Origin: Solirubrobacterales bacterium
Lineage (GTDB): Bacteria; Actinomycetota; Thermoleophilia; Solirubrobacterales; Solirubrobacteraceae
DNA length: 35,062 bases
NCBI GenBank assembly: GCA_027306855.1
Contig: DAHUYZ010000020.1
Location: 1-35,062 of the forward strand
Reading direction: 5' to 3'
In this document: positions 7,745-17,500 of the stretch, piece after piece
How positions within the stretch are numbered: position 1 is the first letter of the stretch
How the letters are laid out: each line of letters opens with the position of its first letter
Notes under the pieces: generated by a model
Seen by the model: the letters and a program-made list of their open reading frames with translations, nothing else
What the model was told of the DNA's origin: nothing
The model's database searches: none
Translations under genes and position numbers: made by a program

Positions 7745-10022
7745 GCGGAACCGTGTGGACCGGCTTCTCGTTGGTCGCCCAGAGTCCGTCAACGTAAGTT
7801 GGTATGCCCATGGTCAACGCCGTGTTTTGAACGTGAAAGCTGACCGGAACGTCTTCTCGGCGTGTCACCGTGATTTCCCCGATCGGCCAGACGTCCCCCG
7901 CACGATCGAGGTTTGCGGGAAGGGTGACGTGCCGGCCCCTGATATCGACTTCGATGGGATGGGGGCTCGTGTAGGGCGCCGACAGCGACCAGCGACCGGG
8001 ACTCAGACGGATCCGCACGCGGGTCGTGGAGTCGGGAGGCTGGGGAGGCACCGCTACCACGATGTTCGGGCTGCCGACGGCAGCTACCCCGTTTAGGTGA
8101 GCCAATCGGCGCCCTGATGCTGTCTTGCATTCCAAAAAGGCGCCCGGACCAGGCCCGTCGACGACGGTGCGCATTTCAGGTGTGGGTCCTTCTCGCCGAT
8201 AGACCTCGTAGTAGCTAGTTGTCCGTATGAGCCTCATGTTTGGAGGAGGAGCGGTTCCAGCGATGTTGCGCGGCGCGACGACATACTTGTAGCGATTGAG
8301 AACTTCCGCGGGGATGTCGCTGAATTCCAACGGCTCTCCTGGGGTCCAGTGGGCCTGTGGCCGGAACGGCATCAGCGGGTAACCGAGAAACGGTTGATCG
8401 ACGGGGGTGCCGGCAAGCTCCCATTGGATGAAGTCGTCCCACCCGAGGAAGAGCGTCTTTGCCTTGCCAAGCGATGGCCGCAACGATCTGAGGTCGCTCG
8501 CATGGACAGTCGGTCCGACGTAGGCGATGCGCAATGCTTCGACGCTCGTGCCCAGCGCTGCCCATCCCAGTAGTCCCGCGACTCCAAGGCGCAGCGCACC
8601 GGTAAGCGACAGCCACGATTCGCTGCGGTCGAGCTCGACCAGCCAACGCGTTGCAACGAGCATCACGAGCGGAGCCAGGATCACCAACGCCTTCGCGGTC
8701 ACGTATGGAGACTGCTTGTGGTCGGAGTAGATCCAGATCGCAGTCGCCACACCGGTGGCTATCGGCACAGTCCATGAGTCTTTACGGAGCCACCAGATCC
8801 CGCCGGCGATCGTGAGGATCAGCCCGAATGCGACGAACATTCCGACATGGAAGAGGTCTTGTGCTGGGAACCGGTAGTCGGCGATGTCCCACATCCCGAA
8901 GACCTTCCAAAAGGAGAGCGGCTCGGCAAGGTTCCCGAGATTATTGATCGGCACGCCCGTCCCACCGCCGACGCCTACATTGGCCGTATAGAACCTAGCC
9001 ATGCGGCCCAGTTGAGGCGCCGCCAGCACAGCCAATGCGCTGCAGCCGATCAGCGCGGGTATGGCACTGGCGCGTAAGGGGTCCAGCATGGCCTTGGTGG
9101 ACGGCAAGCGCAGCCCGGAGCGCGCCCCCAGCAACACCAGCCAGAGTGCAAGGGTGCCGAGGAACCAAGGGAGACCGGTGACCGAGTAGACCGACAGCGA
9201 GCCACCGACAATCAGCCCAAGCGGCACCCAGCGCAATCGTCCGCTGGACTCTGCGGGCACGTGACGTGCCTTTCCCGGCATCAGGAGTCCCAGCGCAATC
9301 GCGAAGCCGAGCACAAACAACGCTTGCATGATCTCCTTGAATGAGCCCTGCCCGTAGTAGGCAACGACCATGAACGTGCACGAGGTCATTGTCGCCACGA
9401 ATGTCTTTGCGGGCCAGCTCGCCCGCCGCATAGCAGCGACGGTGGTCCAGGCAATCAGCAGCGGGACCGCCATCGTCTCCCCCGCGAACGCATAGTCAAC
9501 CCGTACGCCGAGGATCTGGGCCAGCACCGCGCAGAGGCCGTGCGGCCCAACCGGATAGCTTGCGTCCAGGCTCGTCACGCTCGCCACAGACGTCGACCTG
9601 ATGGCTTCCGCCCACAACAGGTGCGTGGCCATGTCGTTGTCGAACGAGACTCCCAGCGTGCCAGCACGGTTGCTTGCAAGGAACGGAATGAGAACCATGA
9701 ACAAAGCGGGCCCCGCGACCATGAGATCAGTCGCGCGAGGTCGTTGCGCAGGGTTGCGAATCATCACGGCGATCCCGACAACGCAAAGGACGAGCAATAC
9801 AACGGCTACGGTGCTCGCGCGCCCCGGCGCGTGTATCGCGGGAGCACAGATCAGGAGCAGCAAAGCCAAGCCCACGGGGGCGGAGAGGAATGTCCAGGTC
9901 CGCGCTCCGCACAGCCAGCAGGCTCCTTGACCCAGGATCAGCGCGCCGGCGCACGTGAGCGCGGCAGCAGCTACCACGCCGATCATCCCCAATAGAATAT
10001 GGGCTCCCCCGACATGTCGCAT
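7698..10022 (-). CDS. large GT-C-like integral membrane glycosyltransferase
   Basis: 774 residues from the ATG at 10022 (a GTG at 10037 adds five). The first about 500 residues hold roughly 11-13 hydrophobic helices. The loop after the early helices contains SFDNDMATHLLWAEAIRS and LDASYPVGPHGL, the acidic and YPxG loop pattern of actinobacterial GT-C-like (DUF6541-like) membrane proteins. After the last helices comes an extracytoplasmic part of about 270 residues, beta-rich at the end (VRIRLSPGRWSLSAPY, VDIRGRHVTLPANLDRAG) and closing with a CGQYVEW motif. GT-C enzymes use polyprenyl-phosphate sugars on the outer face, and a polyprenyl-phosphate sugar synthase-like gene is divergently placed 68 bases from this start. 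A second protein of the same build lies at 28.7-31.1 kb. Family membership is judged by architecture, so the exact reaction is inferred. Confidence 0.75.
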   Translation of the reverse strand: MRHVGGAHILLGMIGVVAAAALTCAGALILGQGACWLCGARTWTFLSAPVGLALLLLICAPAIHAPGRASTVAVVLLVLCVVGIAVMIRNPAQRPRATDLMVAGPALFMVLIPFLASNRAGTLGVSFDNDMATHLLWAEAIRSTSVASVTSLDASYPVGPHGLCAVLAQILGVRVDYAFAGETMAVPLLIAWTTVAAMRRASWPAKTFVATMTSCTFMVVAYYGQGSFKEIMQALFVLGFAIALGLLMPGKARHVPAESSGRLRWVPLGLIVGGSLSVYSVTGLPWFLGTLALWLVLLGARSGLRLPSTKAMLDPLRASAIPALIGCSALAVLAAPQLGRMARFYTANVGVGGGTGVPINNLGNLAEPLSFWKVFGMWDIADYRFPAQDLFHVGMFVAFGLILTIAGGIWWLRKDSWTVPIATGVATAIWIYSDHKQSPYVTAKALVILAPLVMLVATRWLVELDRSESWLSLTGALRLGVAGLLGWAALGTSVEALRIAYVGPTVHASDLRSLRPSLGKAKTLFLGWDDFIQWELAGTPVDQPFLGYPLMPFRPQAHWTPGEPLEFSDIPAEVLNRYKYVVAPRNIAGTAPPPNMRLIRTTSYYEVYRREGPTPEMRTVVDGPGPGAFLECKTASGRRLAHLNGVAAVGSPNIVVAVPPQPPDSTTRVRIRLSPGRWSLSAPYTSPHPIEVDIRGRHVTLPANLDRAGDVWPIGEITVTRREDVPVSFHVQNTALTMGIPTYVDGLWATNEKPVHTVPLKRACGQYVEWYLPR

Positions 10023-10090
10023 CTTCGAATCGCCCACCCACAGCTTTCGTCGGGTCGTTCACCGGAGATACCGCCAGCATCGTCAGGCCC

Positions 10091-10813
10091 ATGACCGACC
10101 CGCAGATCCTCATCGTCAGCCCGGCCAACACCGCGGCCGGACGAGTGGGCCGGGTCGTCCGGGATGTAACGCGTGCTTTGCCGATGGCCGACGTGCTCGT
10201 GGTGGACGACGGCTCAGCCGATCGAACGGCGGCCGAGGCATCGGAAGCCGGGGCCATCACGCTGTCCTTACCGGTCAATTCGGGCTATGGCGCCACGCTG
10301 CAGACCGGCTATAAGTACGGGGTTCGCCACCACTACGACGTCATCGGCCAGATCGATGGGGACGGCCAACATCAGGGCGAGTATCTGCCGGTCATGCTAG
10401 AGGCATTACGCCAAGCCGATGCCGATCTCGTCGTCGGATCGCGTTTTCTTGATAGGGACGGCCACTACCGCCCATCGCTGGCCCGTCAAGTCGGCATCGG
10501 ACTGTTCGCCCGAGTCGCATCGGTCGTGACGCGACAACACATCTCGGATCCGACGTCAGGGTTTCAGCTGATGCGCATCGGCGTCGCGCGCTTCTTCTGC
10601 TCCGAGGTCTACCCTACCGACTACCCCGATGCCGACATCTTGATCCTTCTTCATCGTGCAGGCTTCAAAGTACTCGAGGTTCCAGTAAAGATGCGTCCGT
10701 CGTCTGGAAAGTCGATGCATTCCGGTCATCGCAGTCTCTACTACGTTTACAAGATGACCCTGTCGATCTTGGTAACCCTGTTGCGACCCCGTTCCCAACA
10801 TCGCGCATCATGA
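10091..10813 (+). CDS. GT2 polyprenyl-phosphate sugar synthase-like
   Basis: 240-residue GT2 enzyme of the dolichyl/polyprenyl-phosphate mannose or glucose synthase type. VLVVDDGSADRT (35-46) binds the nucleotide, QIDGDGQH (87-94) is the metal-binding DXD region, and SDPTSGFQLMR (152-162) is the conserved acceptor-side motif. Unlike larger relatives it has no added membrane domain, only a hydrophobic C-terminal segment (SILVTLL). The stop overlaps the DUF2304 start in an ATGA (10810-10813), so the two are translationally coupled, an association common in this family. It probably charges the lipid carrier with a sugar for the GT-C-like protein divergent from it. Sugar identity cannot be told from sequence. 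Confidence 0.88.
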   Translation: MTDPQILIVSPANTAAGRVGRVVRDVTRALPMADVLVVDDGSADRTAAEASEAGAITLSLPVNSGYGATLQTGYKYGVRHHYDVIGQIDGDGQHQGEYLPVMLEALRQADADLVVGSRFLDRDGHYRPSLARQVGIGLFARVASVVTRQHISDPTSGFQLMRIGVARFFCSEVYPTDYPDADILILLHRAGFKVLEVPVKMRPSSGKSMHSGHRSLYYVYKMTLSILVTLLRPRSQHRAS

Positions 10814-11211
10814 TCAGTACGCATCTGCGCATCGTCGCGATCGTCGGCAGCCTGGGGCTCTTACTGTTCGTCATCGAGCTGGTGCGCCGTCGCCGTCTGA
10901 AGGAGGAGTACTCAGTACTCTGGATGGCCACCGCCGTCGTTCTCCTCCTGCTCGCCGCTTGGGGTGGACTACTACGCAGTCTGACACACGCGATCGGCGC
11001 GGTCGCGCAGAGCAGTACGCTGTACTTCTTTGGGCTGCTATTTGTGATCTTTTTGTTGCTCCATTTCTCGGTAAGAGTCAGCCTTCTCGAGCGCCGCCTC
11101 ACGGCGCTGGTACAGGAGATTGCTCTCCTCACGGAGAAACGCGCCGGGCCTGCTCAGCATGAGGAGGAACTTGCAGAGGAGGCCCCCGAGGACGACGCGG
11201 TAAACGCGTGA
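10810..11211 (+). CDS. DUF2304 membrane protein
   Basis: 133 residues with three hydrophobic helices (about 8-22, 38-55 and 70-88) and a charged acidic tail (EEELAEEAPEDD). The pattern of ELVRRRRLKEEYSVLW after helix 1, a second helix and a short coiled-coil tail (LLERRLTALVQEIALL) is characteristic of DUF2304 proteins. These typically sit next to polyprenyl-phosphate GT2 synthases, as here. No catalytic residue is known for the family; a role as membrane anchor or partner of the soluble GT2 upstream is an inference. Start and stop both form 4-bp overlaps with the neighbours (ATGA upstream, GTGA downstream), so it is a middle gene of a tightly coupled operon. Confidence 0.85.
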   Translation: MISTHLRIVAIVGSLGLLLFVIELVRRRRLKEEYSVLWMATAVVLLLLAAWGGLLRSLTHAIGAVAQSSTLYFFGLLFVIFLLLHFSVRVSLLERRLTALVQEIALLTEKRAGPAQHEEELAEEAPEDDAVNA

Positions 11212-12044
11212 GTCAAGTCGCGGTCATAATCCCTTGCCACAATGATGGCTTGCTGGTCGAGGAGGCAGTAGTTTCTGTCCGGGAACAGGAGAACACCGAG
11301 GTCGAGCTGGTCATCATCGATGACGCATCCACGGACTCAACAACGATCACGCGACTCGCCGCCCTGGAGCGTAGCGGGGTACGGGTGCTCCGGCTGGAGC
11401 GTAATCTGGGGCCTGGCCCAGCTCGATCGATAGGACTGCGTCATACCTCGGCTCCCTTCGTCTATCCGCTGGATGCCGACGACGTCCTCGTTCCGGGAGC
11501 ATTGACGGCCATGATCGGGACGTTGAACCGTCACCCAACCGCAGGCTTTACTTGGGGAGATTACGCCGTGTTCGGCAGCATGCGCGGCCGATACAAATCG
11601 CCGAGCCGGCCCCTGCCGTGGACACTCACCTACGTAAACCCCTATCCCGTCTGCTCGATGTTCCACCGCGACGTCTTGGTACGCGCCGGAGGGTGGCAAC
11701 TCGCGCAGGGATACGAGGACTGGGATCTATGGATGACGCTCGTAGAGATGGGCGTCGTCGGGATCCCGACCGACCGCGTCGTATACCGGCGCCGCATCCA
11801 TGGAGGGCACCGGCGTCTAACTGTGGACCGCAGACGCCACAAGGCACTCTACGCGACACTCCAAGAACGGCACTCTGAGCTCTTTGCTCAACGCAACGAC
11901 TTACGCCACGAGGAGATGCCAGCAGCCTGGAAGCGTTTAGCTTACCCTGTTCTTTTCGGGTCGCGATCGATTGTACCGCTGCCTGTCGAGAGGCTCATGT
12001 TGCATGCGATGTTACGGCTCGGTGGCGGACTACCAACATGGTAG
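11208..12044 (+). CDS. GT2 glycosyltransferase
   Basis: 278-residue family 2 glycosyltransferase. VIIPCHNDGLLVEEA (6-20) and LVIIDDASTDST (34-45) form the nucleotide-binding start, YPLDADDVL (86-94) carries the metal-binding motif, and YEDWDLWMTLVEMG near residue 170 supplies the catalytic-base region. It starts with GTG at 11208 overlapping the DUF2304 stop as GTGA, and its end overlaps the flippase start by seven bases, so the four genes from 10091 to 13555 are one coupled operon. It has no clear membrane helix and probably adds one sugar to the lipid-linked intermediate on the cytoplasmic face. Donor and linkage unknown. Confidence 0.88.
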   Translation: MSQVAVIIPCHNDGLLVEEAVVSVREQENTEVELVIIDDASTDSTTITRLAALERSGVRVLRLERNLGPGPARSIGLRHTSAPFVYPLDADDVLVPGALTAMIGTLNRHPTAGFTWGDYAVFGSMRGRYKSPSRPLPWTLTYVNPYPVCSMFHRDVLVRAGGWQLAQGYEDWDLWMTLVEMGVVGIPTDRVVYRRRIHGGHRRLTVDRRRHKALYATLQERHSELFAQRNDLRHEEMPAAWKRLAYPVLFGSRSIVPLPVERLMLHAMLRLGGGLPTW

Positions 12045-13555
12045 CTGGCAACAACGCTCCGCCGAGGACACATACAAGCATCGGCGAGAATATCCTCGTC
12101 AGTACGATCAACGTTGTCGCTGTCGTCGGCGCCTCATTGGTCGCTGTCCCTTTGATCATCGACCACATCGGCCTCGCGGGCTATGGACTTTGGACGCTCG
12201 GCCAGTCGTTTGTTATCTACGTGAGCACGGTCGAGCTCGGAGTTGGACCTGCGATATCCAGGTTTGTGAGCGTCCGTCATCGAGAGCACCACGAGGTTTT
12301 ACCAATACTCTGGCTCGCGCTCGGCCTCTATGCGCTCGCCGGACTGGCTCTCATAGTCGTCGCGCATTTCGTGTCAGAACCTCTGGTCGCCCTGTTCAAA
12401 GTCCCGCTTCGGTTTCATTCCGACGCGATCCGCATGACGCAGATATTGGGCTTTGTGGCGTTCGCCGCACTGATGGCCGCCGCGCTCGGACAGGTACTCA
12501 TCGGCCTGGAGCGTTACCGACCGATCACGGTCACGAACGCAACCGGCTCCGGCGTCTTCCTAGGCGCGCTGCTTATCCTGCTTCCGGGGCAAGCGCAACT
12601 GACAGATGTAGCGGACGCTGCGCTGGCGCAGTGGACGGTAGTTGCCGTCACACGTGGCGCTGTCCTGCTGCCGCTGGTGCGCTCCGAACGTCCGCGACTG
12701 CCCGGCTGCGGCACGGTTCGCGAACTGGCCGACTTCTCCGCCCGTCTGCAGGTTGCTGTCATGGCCACGCTGTTCAACACACAGACAGACCGGATCGTCG
12801 TCGGCCTTGTCTCCACAGCCAGGATTCTCGGACAGGTCGGCATTGCGACGCAAGTGGCCGAAGCCAGCCGTTTCCTTGCAAACTCGGCTTTGGCTCCGCT
12901 GATGACCCGCATGGCGGTCACCTACGGCGCCAGCGGCCGCGACGAGCTTGACGCCCTATATGGGCAGTTGCTCAGGCGCTGGCAGCTGCTGATCGTCGGC
13001 TCGCTCGCCATTCTGACGGCTGTGATGCAGCCGATGATCACCGCGTGGCTCGGACCAGGCCACGGCCAGGCCGCCTACTTCGCCGTGCTCCTGACGATCG
13101 CATACGGCTGCAACCTCCTCATGGGTCCGGCCATCGCCTACCTCCGAGCCATCGGCAGACCCGGCTACGAGGGCGTCTACGGCGTCGCGACGGTGGTCGC
13201 CAACGTCCTTTTGACGATCGGCCTGGGGGTGGCGTTTGGGGCCGACGGCGTCATCATCGCAACGCTCATCGCCTACTTGGTGAGCACAATCTGGTTCTCT
13301 CGCCGAGTCGCGGCGCAACTCCCCAGGGTTCCCGAAACGCATCGGACACAGTGGACACGTTCACTAATGGTTCTGATCGTCGCCGCAGCGATCGCGCTCG
13401 GCATTGGACGAATCAGTGTCCTCGCGCTACCGACCGGGCTCGCTGTCGTGGGTGTGGGCCTTGGCGTAACGGTCGCCTTCCTAGTCTACCTGGCGTCAGT
13501 GGTGGGACTAACGCCTATGGTGGGCACAGTGAGACGACTACTACCTACGCGCTGA
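12038..13555 (+). CDS. Wzx-type polysaccharide flippase
   Basis: 505 residues with about 12-14 hydrophobic helices spread evenly, the length and layout of MOP/PST-family flippases that carry undecaprenyl-linked glycan units across the membrane. The N-terminal segment (ENILVSTINVVAVVGASLVA, then PLIIDHIGLAGYGLWTLGQS) matches the family pattern of a first helix followed by a GxxxYGLW-like loop. Mid-protein TDRIVVGL and C-terminal paired helices also fit. The start overlaps the upstream GT2 by seven bases. A flippase in the same locus as an ABC-type O-antigen exporter (22.9-25.0 kb) suggests two export routes or two glycans. The next gene is convergent, 74 bases away, with no clear terminator between. 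Confidence 0.85.
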   Translation: MVAGNNAPPRTHTSIGENILVSTINVVAVVGASLVAVPLIIDHIGLAGYGLWTLGQSFVIYVSTVELGVGPAISRFVSVRHREHHEVLPILWLALGLYALAGLALIVVAHFVSEPLVALFKVPLRFHSDAIRMTQILGFVAFAALMAAALGQVLIGLERYRPITVTNATGSGVFLGALLILLPGQAQLTDVADAALAQWTVVAVTRGAVLLPLVRSERPRLPGCGTVRELADFSARLQVAVMATLFNTQTDRIVVGLVSTARILGQVGIATQVAEASRFLANSALAPLMTRMAVTYGASGRDELDALYGQLLRRWQLLIVGSLAILTAVMQPMITAWLGPGHGQAAYFAVLLTIAYGCNLLMGPAIAYLRAIGRPGYEGVYGVATVVANVLLTIGLGVAFGADGVIIATLIAYLVSTIWFSRRVAAQLPRVPETHRTQWTRSLMVLIVAAAIALGIGRISVLALPTGLAVVGVGLGVTVAFLVYLASVVGLTPMVGTVRRLLPTR

Positions 13556-13629
13556 TCTAAACCAGCTCGCCTGGCCCCTGGAGATGGATCCGCTTAGTTG
13601 GCTACGGTAGTTGCATCACATTTTGCTGA

Positions 13630-14592
13630 CTACATCTTTGTAGCTGTCGAGCGATACCATTCGATCGTGCTGCAAAGCCCGTCTTTGAGGTCTGTTTGAG
13701 CTTCAAAGCCAATCAGCTCCCGCGCTCGCGAAACGTCGAGGCAGCGCGTCGGCTGGCCATCGGGCTTTGAGGTGTCCCACACTATGCTTCCTGTATAGTC
13801 GGTCAACCGCGCGATGAGTTCAGCCAGATCACGGATACGAGTTTCGATGCCCGTCCCGATGTTCACCGGTACTGACGCGTCGAGATGCTGCGCCGCGAGT
13901 AACAGAGCACGGGCGGCGTCATCGACATACAGGAACTCACGAGACGGGCTGCCGCTTCCCCACATGACCACCTCGGGTGCCCTACTCTTTTGCGCTTCAT
14001 CGAACTTGCGGATCATGGCGGGGATGACGTGGGAGTCCTCGAGCGAAAAGTGGTCGCCGGGGCCATACAGGTTCACAACCACCGGAACACAAGAGTTGAA
14101 GTCGTACTGACTCCGGTAGGTCTCGGACAGCACCAGCATCATCTTCTTTGCCAGGCCGTATGGAGCGTTGGTCTCCTCCGGGTACCCGTCCCAGATATCC
14201 CCCTCGGAGAACGGCGTAGGCGTAAACTTTGGATAGGCACAGACGGTACAGGCCGAAACTAGCTTGCTGACCCCGGCAAGACGGGACTGCTCAAAGACAT
14301 TGGCCGCCATCATCATGTTGTCGTAGACCAGCGGCGCAGGGTTGCGACGATTGAAACCTATGCCTCCCACGTTGGCAGCGAGATGGATAACTATCTCCGC
14401 ACCATCGACCGCGGCACGTGCGGCGACCGGGTCACGAAGATCGTGTTCGGCAGATCGCACAATTTTTACATCGGCTCCGAGCGTTTTCAGGTCACGCACG
14501 AGCGCGGTTCCGACAAATCCGGCTCCTCCTGTGACAACCACCGGCAGGTCGCGCCAGAACGGTGCATTCGGCTGTCCATTTAGATCCCGCAT
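13630..14592 (-). CDS. GDP-L-fucose synthase-like NAD-dependent epimerase/reductase
   Basis: 320-residue extended short-chain dehydrogenase/reductase. TGGAGFVG (21-28) is the Rossmann dinucleotide loop, SACTVCAYP (113-121) carries the catalytic Ser/Thr-Cys region, and Y145-GLA-K149 is the YxxxK pair. HLAANVGGIGFN, VNLYGPGDHF and GSGSPSREFLYVDDAA are typical of GDP-L-fucose synthase (WcaG/Fcl), which turns GDP-4-keto-6-deoxymannose into GDP-L-fucose by epimerisation and reduction. Related 4-keto reductases share much of this pattern, so the exact sugar is not certain. No GDP-mannose 4,6-dehydratase gene lies in the window, so the substrate must come from elsewhere. The start lies one base beyond the stop of the 1232-residue fusion upstream, so the two are co-transcribed and probably coupled. 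Confidence 0.85.
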   Translation of the reverse strand: MRDLNGQPNAPFWRDLPVVVTGGAGFVGTALVRDLKTLGADVKIVRSAEHDLRDPVAARAAVDGAEIVIHLAANVGGIGFNRRNPAPLVYDNMMMAANVFEQSRLAGVSKLVSACTVCAYPKFTPTPFSEGDIWDGYPEETNAPYGLAKKMMLVLSETYRSQYDFNSCVPVVVNLYGPGDHFSLEDSHVIPAMIRKFDEAQKSRAPEVVMWGSGSPSREFLYVDDAARALLLAAQHLDASVPVNIGTGIETRIRDLAELIARLTDYTGSIVWDTSKPDGQPTRCLDVSRARELIGFEAQTDLKDGLCSTIEWYRSTATKM

Positions 14593-14593
14593 T

Positions 14594-17500
14594 TCAATCC
14601 TTCCCCTCTCCTGAACGAGGTGCCGGCTGCCCTGAGTCGTTTGAGCACTCTATGGACGCTGGCTCGCCGGTGTCCAGGTCTATGTAGCATCGGCGTTGCG
14701 GGTCGGCAGGATGATGGTAGGCACGCTGGAAGTAGTTGGGATATCCGCCGACAGTGACCTCATCGGCACTTGGAAAGCGCCCCTCGGCCAGATCGCCACG
14801 CACAAAGAAGGCATTGACCGCGCACAGGTCAGTGTGCACGAGCTGGTAGCCCTTGCGTCGACCGAGCTCGCGCAGCGCCCCGAGAGACGCGCCGTAGTAA
14901 TCGGTCCCGTCCCAGCCGGAGGTCAGGTCCCGTGGCTGCACGAGCTTGCGGGCAGGGTCGAGCGCGCTGTTGTACTCGATGACCACGACCCGTGGCCGGT
15001 AGTGCTCGACGGACTCCCATATCCAGTAGTCGGCGCCATCGACGTCGATCGACAGCACACTCGGCTCCGGTGGTACATGGGCATCGGCGAACAGCGTCTC
15101 GACATTGGCCGGCGTGACGATCGCCTTCGTGGTCTGTACGCGATCGTTGGCGCGGTACTTGAGCGCAAGGCGCCCGAAGTGGCTGGCGTCGGACTCCATG
15201 AACAGACCACTCCAGCCGACCACGTCGGCCAGGTACACGCAGTTGCCCTCGCGACCGGACTCGGTGCCGAACTCGATGAAGTAGCACTCACCGGCCCCAA
15301 TCCGAGTCAGGATCTCCGCCAGCACACCGTCCTCGCCGTTCTGGCTGAACACCCGCAGCTCGAACGGCGTGAGGGGACCGGTGCGTTCATTCTCAGCTTG
15401 ACCCTCGCCCAGCACATCGTAGCGCTCGCTCATCTGGGCCAACGCCAGATAGAACGCACGGTCGGATTCCAGACCACCGCCCATCTCCATGCGATCGACG
15501 CGACCGCCCAGCGCTGTGAGCGTTCGCATGACGTCGCCGACCACCTCGCTCTGGGCACCCACGACCGCCGGTAGCACCTTCAACTGCTCCTGTGAGCGCA
15601 AACGCGCCAGGATCTGGGCGTTAGATCGCAACAGGCGCTCATGCAGTGCCGAGGTCTCCACCTCGACGGCATGCAGCGATCCAAGCAGTTCGTCATCGAT
15701 CGCCTGCTGGTGGGCGCTGAGAGGGCGCATCAGTCGAAGCGCGCTCTTACGCGCAGCACGACGAACGACGTTCCGACCGGCCGGCAGGCTTGCGCCTGGT
15801 CCTTGCGTGACACGCGCAGTCAGATCACCGCTGACGACCCGCGCTCCATCGGATGCCGACACCTCGCGCAACTTCGTATCTGAGCGCAGATGATCGAGCC
15901 TTTGGCTCATCGCTTCGCCGGCTGCGGTCGGTGAATGCGTCGTGCGAATCGCTTCGGCCGCACGGCCCCCAAGCGCCGCCGCCGCGACGCGATCGTCGTA
16001 GACAAGACGCATAAGCTCGGCCGCATGCTCGACGCTGGGCTCAGCCCACTCCCCATCAGGCGGGTATGGAGGCGCGCCCGCACCAATCGGCACGAGACCG
16101 TAGTCGACCAGCAAGCTGTTCTCGGCGGTCATGAAATCGAGGTTGCCGGAGTAGCCGGTTGCAATCACGGGCTTACCCAGATACATAGCCTCGGCCATCG
16201 TGAGGCCAAACCCCTCCGAGCGATGCAGCGACACGTAGCAGTCGCATGTGGCGGTGAGAGCATTCTTGTCGTTGGGAGTCATGTAGTTGTCGACGACGCG
16301 GATATCGCTGCGCGCTTTGACTGCGGCGAGGAGGCGCTCGTGGTTTGCCGCGTCATGTTCGGCATTCATGCACTTGATAACCAGATTAGGGCCGCTGCCG
16401 GAATCGAATGCGCGGGAGAACGCCTCCACAACTGCGATCGGGTTCTTGCGCTCGAACACACTGAGATAGTCGAACGTAAACAGGAAGCAAAACCCGTCGG
16501 GAATGCCCAACTCGGCCCGCGAGCGCGGAACGATCGTGGGAACCTCAACCGGGATGCGAGTCGTCGTTACCGGGACACTCGCTACCGGTGAGAGCGCATC
16601 CGCGACATGGGCTGTCGGCGCCCACACCTCGTCCACCAGCGCGAACGAGCTCAGCCACTTGCTTGGAAAGCTCGTCACCTCCCAGAACCACAGGCCGATC
16701 GAGTAGCGGTCCGCGAAAAAGCTCTCCCCCGCCCTGCGGGCGAACTCAGGCAGCATGTCGGCGTTTACGCAGATAACGTTTATTTGGTACTCGGCTTCAT
16801 CGGGCTCGAACTGAACGAAGTCATGTTCCTGGCGGCTCAGTGGCCGCATTGCGCTGTGCACCGGCAGCAACGAGACGCCAGCCGCGTCGAGCGCCGCTAT
16901 CACCTGCCGCGCCACCTCCCCGACTCCATGCTCGGATTGAAAGTAACCAACGACATTCACACCCACACTCCGTGGGCCCACGCCATCTGCGGCTGTGTCC
17001 GCCACGACCGAGCCACGCGCATCAGCCTCCTCACCTTCCCCGTCGACCTCCGAGGAGCGAGCCGATTCGACCTGAGCCGCGACCAGATCGTGCGTTGCGG
17101 TGTCGATTGCCGGAAGCAGCGCCAGCATCGGCGTCTCGATCGTGCCCGATCGCTTCGCCCAATCCAAGAACGCCTGGTGGTCGGCGCCCGCGACGTCCGG
17201 AAAGCCTCTTTGAACATCTTCCCTGGTGCCATAGACATCGGCCAGCAGCCGGCTCACTCCGGCCGGCGCCCCTGGGGCGGGCGCGGCCAGCCAGCGCACG
17301 AACGACTCGCACCCCTCGTCGCTGAACGGCGATCCCACGACCTCGCCGTGTTCGCTGGCGACACCGTGCAGCTTGCGCAACTGCCGGGTGAACTCGACGC
17401 CGATGGGAAGATGCGCGTATGTGTAGGGCCATGCCTTCGCCTTGGTGTATCCGGCGGCAACGACCTCTGCCGCGTACTCATTGCAGATCCGCTGCAGAGC

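Noticed and set aside
13629-13642. CTACA/TGTAG hairpin at the end of the fucose synthase-like gene
   Set aside because: Five pairs overlapping coding sequence; likely due to codon use.
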